From assembly GCA_019420325.1 (NCBI GenBank), contig JAHZHK010000043.1, positions 16,501 to 22,047 on the forward strand: DNA of 5,547 nt, read 5' to 3'. The translations under genes were made by a program, and so were the position numbers. Below the pieces are notes generated by a model. It was not told where the DNA came from. It did not search any database and saw only the letters and a list, made by a program, of their open reading frames with translations. Below, in pieces: positions 1 through 5,547 of the stretch (positions are counted from its first letter, which is position 1; every line of letters starts with the position of its first letter). The DNA is from Coriobacteriaceae bacterium. GTDB taxonomy: Bacteria > Actinomycetota > Coriobacteriia > Coriobacteriales > UMGS124.

Positions 1-446
1 CCCAGAGTCCCTATCGTCTTGTGCGAAACCTTGTCGAGCTTGGCGGGCTTGACTGGATTGAGCTTGATGACGAGGGAGTCGAGGTGAACGCGCAGCGAAA
101 GGTGGGTCTGACGCCAGACGAGGTCGACGACCTTGTTGCGTCGTTCGCGGTTCAAACGACCGCCGATGGCGCGGATGCTGCCGAGGAGATGAGCCCTGCC
201 CGTCGATTTCACAAGCTCGAGGACGAGCATGCAGACAGGGTTCCAGTATTTAACGAAATCCTGGAGCTTTGCATGCAGCCTCGTAGTTTCTCAGAGATTG
301 CGTTGCATCTTGAAGAACGCGGCTTGCTTGACGTGGCGCGCGCAGAGAACGGCCAGGCTCTGCACCCGAGCTATTTCGTAGATGCCCTTGAGCGTGCTGG
401 AGCGCTCGTGTGGGACGGCGCGTGGAAGACACGGTGCCTTGACTGA
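1..446 (+). CDS. Partial protein of unknown function, C-terminal part, with two winged-helix-like segments
   Basis: The reading frame is open to the left edge (first full codon at 3) and ends at TGA 444-446. The GTG at 21 has no ribosome site before it, and the residues upstream of it (QSPYRL) continue the same fold, so the true start lies outside the window. I do not recognise the family. The visible ~147 residues are acidic, with no signal peptide or membrane segment, so the protein is probably cytoplasmic. The beginning (PYRLVRNLVELGGLDWI) and the end (PSYFVDALERAGALVWD) align without gaps at P, V, L, G, L and W. Both look like the last helix and wing of a winged-helix domain. The second copy is preceded by helix-turn-helix-like sequence (EILELCMQPRSFSEIALHL). 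A linker rich in D, A and E lies between them. A DNA-binding or protein-binding adaptor role is possible but is inference. A possible terminator follows, which suggests the gene is not part of the downstream operon. Confidence 0.7.
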   Translation, partial: QSPYRLVRNLVELGGLDWIELDDEGVEVNAQRKVGLTPDEVDDLVASFAVQTTADGADAAEEMSPARRFHKLEDEHADRVPVFNEILELCMQPRSFSEIALHLEERGLLDVARAENGQALHPSYFVDALERAGALVWDGAWKTRCLD

Positions 447-460
447 CGTGTGGGCGTTAT

Positions 461-496
461 GCCGGCCACAACGGTGGCGGCAAACAGGTGATTTTT
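461..496 (+). terminator. Possible intrinsic terminator after the first gene
   Basis: GCCG-(G)-CCAC at 461-469 pairs with GTGGCGGC at 474-481, giving 8 GC-rich base pairs with one bulged G and a 4-base loop. It starts 15 bases after the stop codon. The run of five T (492-496) comes about 10 bases after the stem, further than in a classical terminator, so termination strength is uncertain. Confidence 0.35.
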
Positions 497-512
497 AAAA
501 CAACGTATGTGT

Positions 513-578
513 GATGTGGCCTTCGCAAATAGTCATTCGGGCCCTCAACCCTGCGGTAACGCCGCGTGGGGCCACATC
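513..578 (+). promoter_or_regulatory. Leader with competing inverted repeats upstream of the molybdoenzyme operon
   Basis: GATGTGGCC (513-521) is a perfect 9-base inverted repeat of GGCCACATC (570-578), with two G-U pairs and a CGC/GCG pairing extending it inward. GGCCC (540-544) can instead pair with GGGCC (569-573), so the two pairings exclude each other. An inner hairpin, GCGG (553-556) with CCGC (562-565), fits either form. The 3' arm ends 16 bases before the ribosome site. It could be a regulatory RNA fold or a dyad operator for a dimeric regulator. I could not identify a convincing -35/-10 promoter in 447-605 and do not assign a named riboswitch class. Confidence 0.4.
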
Positions 579-594
579 GGTCATAGCTAGGAAA

Positions 595-600
595 GGGAGG
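595..600 (+). promoter_or_regulatory. Ribosome binding site that fixes the GTG start at 606
   Basis: GGGAGG lies five bases before GTG 606. An in-frame TAG at 588-590 rules out any earlier start, and the Tat motif begins within ten codons, so this GTG is the start. Confidence 0.8.
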
Positions 601-605
601 ACAGT

Positions 606-725
606 GTGGGCACAAACACGCGCTTTGTAACGAGACGCTCTTTTTTGAAGACTGCTGCTGCAGCTGGAACGGCCCTTGCGGTTTCGGGCGGCCCACTGTT
701 GGAGGAGACTTCGCAGGCATTTGCT
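606..725 (+). other. Twin-arginine signal peptide coding region
   Basis: This region encodes residues 1-40: R10-R11-S-F-L-K, a hydrophobic stretch at about 16-28, and an A-F-A cleavage motif just before D41. Folded, cofactor-loaded export by the Tat system is the established route for this family and agrees with the TorD-like gene downstream. Confidence 0.85.
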
Positions 726-3482
726 GACGAGCCCGTGACGAGGGAGAAGCACAAGACCGCTTGTCACGGCTGCTGCGATTGCTGCCCGGTGATCGTATAC
801 ACCGAGGACGGGGTCGTGGTGAAAATCGAAGGAGACCCCGATGGACCCCTCAACAAGGGCGGCATCTGCCTCAAGGGTCTCTCTCAGCTCCAGACGGTGT
901 ACAGCCCCCGTCACGTGCTGCATCCCATGAAGCGCGTAGGCATGCGCGGGGAGAACAAGTGGGAGGCAATCAGCTGGGACGAGGCTATCGATCTGGCAAG
1001 CACGCAGATTTCCACCGCAATTGAGAAGTACGGTCCGTACTCGTACTGGCATGCGCGCGGCGGTGGCGGAGCTTACATTGAGTGGGAGACTGGCACAATC
1101 GACTCGACGTTCGGTGGATGCAATTCGCTTGCAAGCGGTGCCTGCCAGTGTGCCATGCCGCGCGATTTTGTGACGCGTTGCGGCGTAGGTTTCAACTGTT
1201 GCGTCGACATGGATGCGGCCGAGCGTTGGATGGGCGTCGTGGATGCCTCCGAGCTTACCGAGGGGCGTATTGACGACACCGAGCGCGTCTTCGTGTTGTG
1301 GGGCAGTCAGCCCCATTCTTCCAAGGCTGCTCATGGTGGGCACAGCCTGGCAGATGCACGTGCCGACCTCGGTGTGAAGACCATCGTTATCGACCCCTAC
1401 ATGACCGCCGAGGCCACGAAGGCCGACGTATGGCTGCCGATTCGACCCGGCTCGGACAACGCCCTGCTCCTTGCCTGGATTCGTTATATCATCGATCAGA
1501 AGGCGTATGACGAGGGGTTCTGCAAGGGTTGGACGAACCTGCCATTCCTCATCAACCCTGAAACGCGCATGGCCTACAGAGCCGAGGAGGTCTGGCCGGA
1601 CTACGTGAACCCGGCGGCCGACAAGGACGGTGTGTACGACACGCCCGCTTACGTGTGCCTCGACGCTAAGACTGGCGAGATAAAGCCGCTGCCGTTCTGC
1701 GCGCCTGAGGACCTTGAAGTTGACCCAGAGCTTTTCGCGACCGCCGAGGTGAACGGCGTGGAAGCGAAGACGGCCGGCCAAATTTACTGGGAGGAGGCCG
1801 AGCCCTGGACGATTGAGGCTGCCGCCGAGACGTGCTGGCTCGAGGCCGACAAGATTCAAGAGGCGCTGGAGCTTTACGTGGGCGCCGATTGGGGCGGCAT
1901 CTCGGGCGGCGTGTTCTCCGACCACCAGGAGTGCTCCTCCACGGCTCCGCAGGGCATGCTGACCATCGATGCCCTGCTCGGTCGTATTGAGACTCCCTGC
2001 TCTGCATACCAGGCCCACGGTTCCTCCGCTCTCACTGAAGACCGACCCACGCAGCGCATTGGCGAGTTCAGCTCGTACTTCGAGCGCTATGGCCTGGGCT
2101 GGAACTTCGGCTGGACGCAAGAGCAGAACGACAAGTACCTCGACGGCATCGTGGCCGGCTGGAACGATAAGGGCCGCGACGGTGAAGCGATGCGCAAGCA
2201 ATATTTCCAGGCGCACAGCGACACCTGCGGTGCCACCGCTCACAAGGGCATCCATCAGTGGATGACCTGCGCGCCGCGTGAGCTGCGTGAGGCCATCACC
2301 ACAGGCGAGCCCTACCGGCCGCGTGTCATGTATGAGATGAGCGGCAACAAGTACGCCGTCATGGGTCCCTCGCTTGAGTGGAAGAAGGCCTACGACCAGC
2401 AGGACTTCGTCATTCAACAGTATCCGAACATGACTTCTTTTACCGTTGCAAGCGCTGACTTGCTCTTGCCGACCAACGAGTGGCTCGAGTACGACTCCTT
2501 TGAGGTTCCTGCAACGCACGCCAACCGCGTGTATGCGCGTGTCCACGTGACGCATCTGGGCGAGACTGCCAACCCCTTCGTGGTGCCCTACCAGGTCGCC
2601 CAGGCTACAGTGGAGAAGCTCGGGGAGGAGAACGTCTTCGACCCCGACGCCTATAAGCTCGCGTTCTTCGAGAGCAACGACGCTGCCCGTCAGGCGTGGG
2701 CGGAGAATATGGGCCATGCCTCGTGGGATGAGATGACGTCGGACCCCGATCACATGTACACCGAGACGCCAATGGACGAGTACGTGGCGTTCAAGCAGTA
2801 TGAGGGAATTGTCTCCGATGGGCTGCCGCGCGGCTTTGCCACGATGTCGCGCAAGGTGGATGTGTACTGTGAGGCCATGCTGCGCCTTGCTCGCACGGGC
2901 TTTCCCTACATGTATCCCTTTGAACAGGAGGCATGCGAGGATTACGATCCCATCTGCACGTTCAACGAGCCCACGGAGAGCCCGCTGACCGATGATGAGT
3001 ACCCGCTCGTCATCACCACGGGCCGCCTGCCGCATTTCCATCACGGCACAATGCGCCACGCCCCGTTTATCCGCGAGCTCATGCCCGCGCCTCTTCTGCG
3101 CATCAACCCCCAGACCGCCGATGAGTACGGCATCGCCGACGGCGACTGGGTGAAGATAACCTCTCGTCGCGCGAGTACGCATGCCATGGCGCAGGTGACG
3201 CAGGGTATTGCTCCTGGTGTGCTGCTTACCGAGCGCTTTTGGAACCCCGAGTGTTTCGACGACACGCAAGAGTCCATTACGCCCGGTATTGAGGAGTGCG
3301 GCTACAACTGCCTGTCTGCCGACTCGTTCCAGAACCCCGCCTTTGCCACGAACAGCTACCGAGCGTTCACGGTAAAGATCGAAAAGAGCGAGAAGCCCGA
3401 GCGCGTGTGGACGCAGGCCAAGGAGTTTGAACCGTTCATGCCCACTTTGCAGGGTGAGCCGACCAGCCCGGAGGTGTTCTAA
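606..3482 (+). CDS. Tat-exported molybdopterin (bis-MGD) oxidoreductase, catalytic subunit, DMSO reductase superfamily
   Basis: This is the 958-residue catalytic subunit of a respiratory-type Mo (or W) oxidoreductase, predicted to act outside the cytoplasmic membrane. Residues 9-15 (TRRSFLK) are a textbook Tat motif, followed by an Ala-rich h-region and a likely cleavage site after A38-F-A40. A [4Fe-4S] site follows: C53-x2-C56-x3-C60-x27-C88. Family landmarks are DPYMTAEATKADVWLPIRPG (263-282) and SADLLLPTNEWLE (616-628). The C-terminal molydopterin dinucleotide-binding domain runs from about 799 to 925 (LVITTGRLPHFHHG, then NPQTADEYGIADGDWVKI). The Mo ligand is probably C180 or C182, since they lie 127-129 residues after the first cluster Cys, close to the spacing seen in FdhF and acetylene hydratase. 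The substrate is not readable. Tat-exported catechol dehydroxylases of Eggerthella (such as dopamine dehydroxylase) are attractive relatives; S/N-oxide or sulfur-compound reductases are alternatives. The ORF stops directly against the ferredoxin start. The protein is unusually Cys-rich (about 26 Cys). Confidence 0.93.
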   Translation: MGTNTRFVTRRSFLKTAAAAGTALAVSGGPLLEETSQAFADEPVTREKHKTACHGCCDCCPVIVYTEDGVVVKIEGDPDGPLNKGGICLKGLSQLQTVYSPRHVLHPMKRVGMRGENKWEAISWDEAIDLASTQISTAIEKYGPYSYWHARGGGGAYIEWETGTIDSTFGGCNSLASGACQCAMPRDFVTRCGVGFNCCVDMDAAERWMGVVDASELTEGRIDDTERVFVLWGSQPHSSKAAHGGHSLADARADLGVKTIVIDPYMTAEATKADVWLPIRPGSDNALLLAWIRYIIDQKAYDEGFCKGWTNLPFLINPETRMAYRAEEVWPDYVNPAADKDGVYDTPAYVCLDAKTGEIKPLPFCAPEDLEVDPELFATAEVNGVEAKTAGQIYWEEAEPWTIEAAAETCWLEADKIQEALELYVGADWGGISGGVFSDHQECSSTAPQGMLTIDALLGRIETPCSAYQAHGSSALTEDRPTQRIGEFSSYFERYGLGWNFGWTQEQNDKYLDGIVAGWNDKGRDGEAMRKQYFQAHSDTCGATAHKGIHQWMTCAPRELREAITTGEPYRPRVMYEMSGNKYAVMGPSLEWKKAYDQQDFVIQQYPNMTSFTVASADLLLPTNEWLEYDSFEVPATHANRVYARVHVTHLGETANPFVVPYQVAQATVEKLGEENVFDPDAYKLAFFESNDAARQAWAENMGHASWDEMTSDPDHMYTETPMDEYVAFKQYEGIVSDGLPRGFATMSRKVDVYCEAMLRLARTGFPYMYPFEQEACEDYDPICTFNEPTESPLTDDEYPLVITTGRLPHFHHGTMRHAPFIRELMPAPLLRINPQTADEYGIADGDWVKITSRRASTHAMAQVTQGIAPGVLLTERFWNPECFDDTQESITPGIEECGYNCLSADSFQNPAFATNSYRAFTVKIEKSEKPERVWTQAKEFEPFMPTLQGEPTSPEVF

Positions 3483-4070
3483 ATGCGCAAGGGCCTGCTT
3501 ATCAACCTCGATCGCTGCTCTGGGTGCGACTCGTGCGTGGTGTGTTGCAAACTTGAGCACAGTCTGCCCCTGGGTTCGGCATACAACAAGGTAAAGGCGA
3601 TGGGGCCCTTCGGTACATTCCCCAACGTTGAGAAATACTGGCTTCCCATGCAGTGCCAGCAGTGCGAGAACGCCCCCTGCATCGAGGTGTGTCCCACGGG
3701 TGCGTCTTTCCGTGAAGACGAGACGGGCTATGTGATGGTGGATACCGACGCATGCATCGGTTGCGGTCTGTGCGTCACGGCCTGTCCGTTCGGCGCGCGC
3801 CAAATCGACGAGGATGCGGGCATTGTGCGCAAGTGCACTCTGTGCCATGAGCTCACCGCCGACGGCAGCGACGTACCGGCCTGCGTACATAACTGCAACT
3901 GCGGGGCGCGCTTCTTCGGCGACTTCGATGATCCAGAAAGCGACGTATGCCGCGAAATGGCACGATACAGCGAGGAATGCATCCATGAGTTGACCGACGA
4001 GACGGGTGCGCATCCCGTGACGCGTTATATCCTCTCGCCTAAGTACGCCTCGTGGACGGGTGAGTGCTAG
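3483..4070 (+). CDS. Electron-transfer subunit with four [4Fe-4S] cluster motifs (DmsB/NrfC/PhsB-like)
   Basis: This 195-residue protein should pass electrons one at a time to the catalytic subunit. Four cysteine sets are visible: C12-x2-C15-x2-C18-x3-C22; C58-x2-C61-x4-C66-x3-C70-P; C91-x2-C94-x2-C97-x3-C101-P; and C118-x2-C121-x12-C134-x3-C138. As is known for DmsB-type subunits, ligands are probably swapped between sets, but all sixteen are present. Extra cysteines occur at 21, 140, 156, 166 and the final residue, 195. The length is typical of the family. It has no signal peptide and no membrane segment, so it probably crosses the membrane bound to the Tat-targeted partner. The ATG follows the upstream TAA with no gap, in the same frame, and its ribosome site GGAGG (3470-3474) lies inside the end of the catalytic gene, so translation is likely coupled. 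Confidence 0.93.
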   Translation: MRKGLLINLDRCSGCDSCVVCCKLEHSLPLGSAYNKVKAMGPFGTFPNVEKYWLPMQCQQCENAPCIEVCPTGASFREDETGYVMVDTDACIGCGLCVTACPFGARQIDEDAGIVRKCTLCHELTADGSDVPACVHNCNCGARFFGDFDDPESDVCREMARYSEECIHELTDETGAHPVTRYILSPKYASWTGEC

Positions 4071-4081
4071 GACGGTACCTG

Positions 4082-4101
4082 GGCCTAAAGCGGCCTGAAG
4101 C
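4082..4101 (+). repeat. Short tandem repeat in the gap before the chaperone gene
   Basis: GGCCTAAAGC (4082-4091) is followed directly by GGCCTGAAGC (4092-4101), two 10-base units with one mismatch, and then by GG. It lies between the ferredoxin stop and the chaperone ribosome site. It could be chance or a small duplication; no function is evident. Confidence 0.5.
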
Positions 4102-4104
4102 GGT

Positions 4105-4111
4105 GGGAAGG
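4105..4111 (+). promoter_or_regulatory. Ribosome binding site that decides the chaperone start
   Basis: GGGAAGG ends nine bases before ATG 4121. An in-frame GTG at 4064, overlapping the ferredoxin stop, would add 19 residues but has no good ribosome site, and the added residues do not resemble the family's N-terminus. Confidence 0.6.
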
Positions 4112-4120
4112 CAAACGAAA

Positions 4121-4798
4121 ATGAACAACGATGAGATTATTGGCATGCTGGAAGAACGCGGGGGTACGTATCGCCTGCTCGCTCGGCTGTTCTTCAAGCC
4201 ACTGACGCAGGAGGAGATTGACGCGCTCGTGGTATCTGGATTTGCCGAGGCGGCCTGGGCCGGCACCGATGCTTGCGACGAGGGATGCAACGACATTGCG
4301 CGCTATCTGCGCCGCCGCAACACGGGAACGCGCGAGGAGCTTGCATGCGACTTCACATCCACGTTCTATGGCACAATCACCGTCGAGGGCCGCACTGCCA
4401 TGCCCTATGAGTCGTTCTTTCGCTTTGGTGGGACACAACTCATGGGCGTGCCGCAAGGCGAGGTGTACAGGGAGTTCAAGGCAAACCGCGTTAGGGTTCC
4501 CGCGGGCCTTGATGTCCCCGAGGATCATCTTTCGTTTATGTTCGATTATCTGGCACTTCTGTGCGACAGGGCTATCGAGTGCGTCCGTTGTGGGGACACC
4601 TCCAGGGCGATGGAGGTTCTCGACAAGCAACGGAGTTTCTTGACAGAGCACGTGACGAGTTGGTATGCAGATTTCCAAGCTCTTGCGTCTGTGATTGTCC
4701 AAACGCGCTTTTATCGCGGCGTGCTGAAATTGACAGGTGCGTTTATCGGCGAAGAGCCTGGGAACATCGAGCTTCTGTATGAGGAGATGGCTGCTTGA
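4121..4798 (+). CDS. TorD/DmsD-family molybdoenzyme maturation chaperone
   Basis: This 225-residue, soluble, probably all-helical cytoplasmic protein is of normal length for the family. TorD-type chaperones hold the apo-form of Tat-exported molybdoenzymes, bind their signal peptide and aid cofactor insertion. Visible family marks are an N-terminal helix ending in YRLLARLFFKPLTQEEID (17-34), then DFTSTFYG (77-84), the core PYESFF (95-100), LMG (107-109), the hallmark PEDHLSFMFDYLALL (133-147), and EHVTSWYADF (176-185). The last conserved block corresponds to the family's H-x3-W-x3-F region. It is the third gene of the operon, about 50 bases after the ferredoxin stop, so its client is most likely the 958-residue subunit encoded at 606. 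The assignment is by motif pattern and context; the narrow subfamily (TorD, DmsD or NarJ-like) is not resolved. Confidence 0.88.
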   Translation: MNNDEIIGMLEERGGTYRLLARLFFKPLTQEEIDALVVSGFAEAAWAGTDACDEGCNDIARYLRRRNTGTREELACDFTSTFYGTITVEGRTAMPYESFFRFGGTQLMGVPQGEVYREFKANRVRVPAGLDVPEDHLSFMFDYLALLCDRAIECVRCGDTSRAMEVLDKQRSFLTEHVTSWYADFQALASVIVQTRFYRGVLKLTGAFIGEEPGNIELLYEEMAA

Positions 4799-4887
4799 TG
4801 AGGGGGTTTCCTTATTAGGTGAAATCAAATCTCCTCCGCCACCTTGCCATGCGAGCACAGGATAATACCCATTTCTAAAACTGAGAC

Positions 4888-4920
4888 GGCGGCCCCGCGG
4901 TGACTTGACGTGGGGCCGCC
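4888..4920 (+). terminator. Strong GC-rich hairpin, probable operon terminator
   Basis: GGCGGCCCC (4888-4896) pairs perfectly with GGGGCCGCC (4912-4920). The stem extends inward by a G-U pair and two more pairs (4897-4899 with 4909-4911), making 12 base pairs around a 9-base loop. Only TGTATTA follows, a poor T tract, while AAAA lies upstream at 4877-4880. Its place 90 bases after the chaperone stop suggests it ends the operon. It also sits only seven bases before the next ribosome site, so it may instead act on the lipoprotein message. The gap 4799-4940 holds no other feature I can support. Confidence 0.6.
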
Positions 4921-4927
4921 TGTATTA

Positions 4928-4935
4928 GGTGGGAG
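4928..4935 (+). promoter_or_regulatory. Ribosome binding site for the lipoprotein gene
   Basis: GGTGGGAG, with its GGAG core at 4932-4935, lies five bases before ATG 4941. A competing GGAG at 4984-4987, ten bases before in-frame ATG 4998, would give a shorter and more typical signal peptide, so the start is not fully settled. Confidence 0.5.
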
Positions 4936-4940
4936 ATGGC

Positions 4941-5057
4941 ATGTCGATACAGGGCGAGACAGTGGGGACAAGCAGGGTTTTGCGGAGTGCGCGGCGGATG
5001 ATGCGCCTCGCGCTTCCTTACGCGCTCGCGAGTTGCTGCCTACTTTTCCTGGCAGGT
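4941..5057 (+). other. Lipoprotein (Sec/SPII) signal peptide coding region
   Basis: This region encodes residues 1-39 before the lipidated C40: arginines at 12, 16, 18, 19 and 22, a hydrophobic segment at about 23-38, and the lipobox L-A-G-C. From ATG 4998 the signal would be 20 residues, which is closer to the usual length. Confidence 0.75.
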
Positions 5058-5547
5058 TGCGGCGCCGATGCGGGCGATGTCGATAAGGCGACGCCTGCGT
5101 CTGTCGTGGGCTCTTCTGTCAACACCTCAGAGCAAGACTCGGTTTCTGCGGCGGACACGATTCGCCAGGCCGCAGTCGCCCAAAACACGGCCGAGATCGA
5201 GCGTGCCAGCGCCAGCGTGCGCCAGGCAATCGAGCAGGTGACCGCGCCTTATGGTGAGACCGTCTCGGTCACGTATCTTCCCGTGGGCACGCCTGCCGGC
5301 ATCGTGAGCGTGAACGGCTCGACGCAGCATGTCTCTGCGAGCATGATCAAGCTGGTCGTACTGGCCGCGCTTTTCGACAAGGTGGCTGCAGGGGAGATTG
5401 ACCTCTCCGCTCAGGTGGAGATTAAGGCCTCGGACATCGTCTCGGGCACGGGCACGGTGCAAGATGACGGCCCTGGCACCTATGAGCTGCGAGAACTTGC
5501 GCGGCGCATGATCGCCGACAGTGACAACACGGCCACCAACGTCATCG
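4941..5547 (+). CDS. Partial lipoprotein with class A beta-lactamase-like serine hydrolase domain
   Basis: The first 202 residues are visible; the window ends before the stop. An Arg-rich N-region and hydrophobic stretch lead to a lipobox L37-A-G-C40, so the mature protein should be lipid-anchored at C40 on the outer face of the membrane. A Ser/Thr/Ala/Asp-rich linker (about 41-75) is followed by the hydrolase domain. S134-M-I-K137 is the nucleophile motif SxxK, and S194-D-N196, in the family context ARRMIADSDNTATNVI, is the second active-site motif. The Glu166 region and KTG motif would lie beyond the edge. Known families with this architecture include true beta-lactamases and housekeeping serine hydrolases acting on cell-wall peptides. 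Without the missing part, beta-lactam hydrolysis cannot be claimed. ATG 4998 is an alternative start. The gene seems separate from the molybdoenzyme operon. Confidence 0.85.
   Translation, partial: MSIQGETVGTSRVLRSARRMMRLALPYALASCCLLFLAGCGADAGDVDKATPASVVGSSVNTSEQDSVSAADTIRQAAVAQNTAEIERASASVRQAIEQVTAPYGETVSVTYLPVGTPAGIVSVNGSTQHVSASMIKLVVLAALFDKVAAGEIDLSAQVEIKASDIVSGTGTVQDDGPGTYELRELARRMIADSDNTATNVI

Noticed and set aside
513..605. Assignment of the leader to the molybdenum cofactor riboswitch class
   Set aside because: The gene context fits, but I cannot match the class consensus by eye, so only an unnamed leader structure is reported.
495..4013. A 1172-codon open frame on the minus strand covering the catalytic and ferredoxin genes
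   Set aside because: It lies opposite two well-supported genes that share one frame, is rich in Arg, His, Leu, Ala and Val as expected of an antisense shadow in GC-rich DNA, and shows no recognisable domain or ribosome site.
4798..4818. Tiny ORF (ATG overlapping the chaperone stop; six codons, then TAG)
   Set aside because: It is too short and has no supporting signal; TGATG overlaps arise easily by chance.
4085..4858. A 257-codon open frame on the minus strand opposite the chaperone gene
   Set aside because: It is antisense to a clear TorD-family gene and has no family motif. A GGAGGAG-like sequence on the minus strand near 4831-4837 is not followed by a suitable start codon.
4861..4866. 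GATAAT as a -10 element for the lipoprotein gene
   Set aside because: The nearest -35-like TTGCCA (4844-4849) is only 11 bases upstream, too close, and no better partner exists at 16-18 bases.
4905..4928. TTGACG with TATTAG as a promoter inside the hairpin
   Set aside because: The spacing is 12 bases, outside the usual range, and the start point would fall at or after the ribosome site.
1..5547. CRISPR array, tRNA, rRNA, insertion sequence or attachment site
   Set aside because: There are no regularly spaced repeats, no cloverleaf-like sequences, no transposase frame and no terminal inverted repeats.

Overview
The window reads as high-GC, host-associated anaerobe DNA. The best guess is an actinobacterium of class Coriobacteriia, family Eggerthellaceae (Eggerthella, Gordonibacter, Slackia, Adlercreutzia or Denitrobacterium type). 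This is inferred from the GC-rich codon use, the strong GGAGG-type ribosome sites and the presence of a Tat-exported molybdoenzyme operon of the kind that is expanded in these genomes. Genus and species cannot be fixed from the sequence alone. All five genes are on the + strand.

Layout. Positions 1-446 hold the 3' part of an unrecognised acidic protein that appears to contain two related winged-helix-like segments. Positions 447-605 are a non-coding leader with a possible terminator for the first gene and two mutually exclusive inverted repeats just upstream of the next ribosome site. Positions 606-4798 are a compact three-gene operon: a 958-residue Tat-exported molybdopterin (bis-MGD) oxidoreductase with one [4Fe-4S] cluster, a 195-residue ferredoxin-like subunit with four [4Fe-4S] cluster motifs, and a 225-residue TorD/DmsD-type maturation chaperone. 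Positions 4799-4940 are non-coding and carry a strong GC-rich hairpin. Positions 4941-5547 hold the 5' part of a lipoprotein with a class A beta-lactamase-like serine hydrolase domain, cut by the window edge.

How the genes work together. The TorD-like chaperone should bind the Tat signal of the catalytic subunit while the Mo cofactor and FeS clusters are inserted. The ferredoxin subunit has no signal of its own and would be carried across the membrane with the catalytic subunit. Outside the membrane it would relay electrons to the catalytic subunit. No NrfD/DmsC-type membrane anchor is present in the window, so the source of electrons is open. The substrate is not determined. Catechol or other aromatic dehydroxylation, S- or N-oxide reduction and sulfur-compound reduction are all possible. 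The lipoprotein looks like a separate transcription unit or a readthrough product, with no obvious functional link to the operon.
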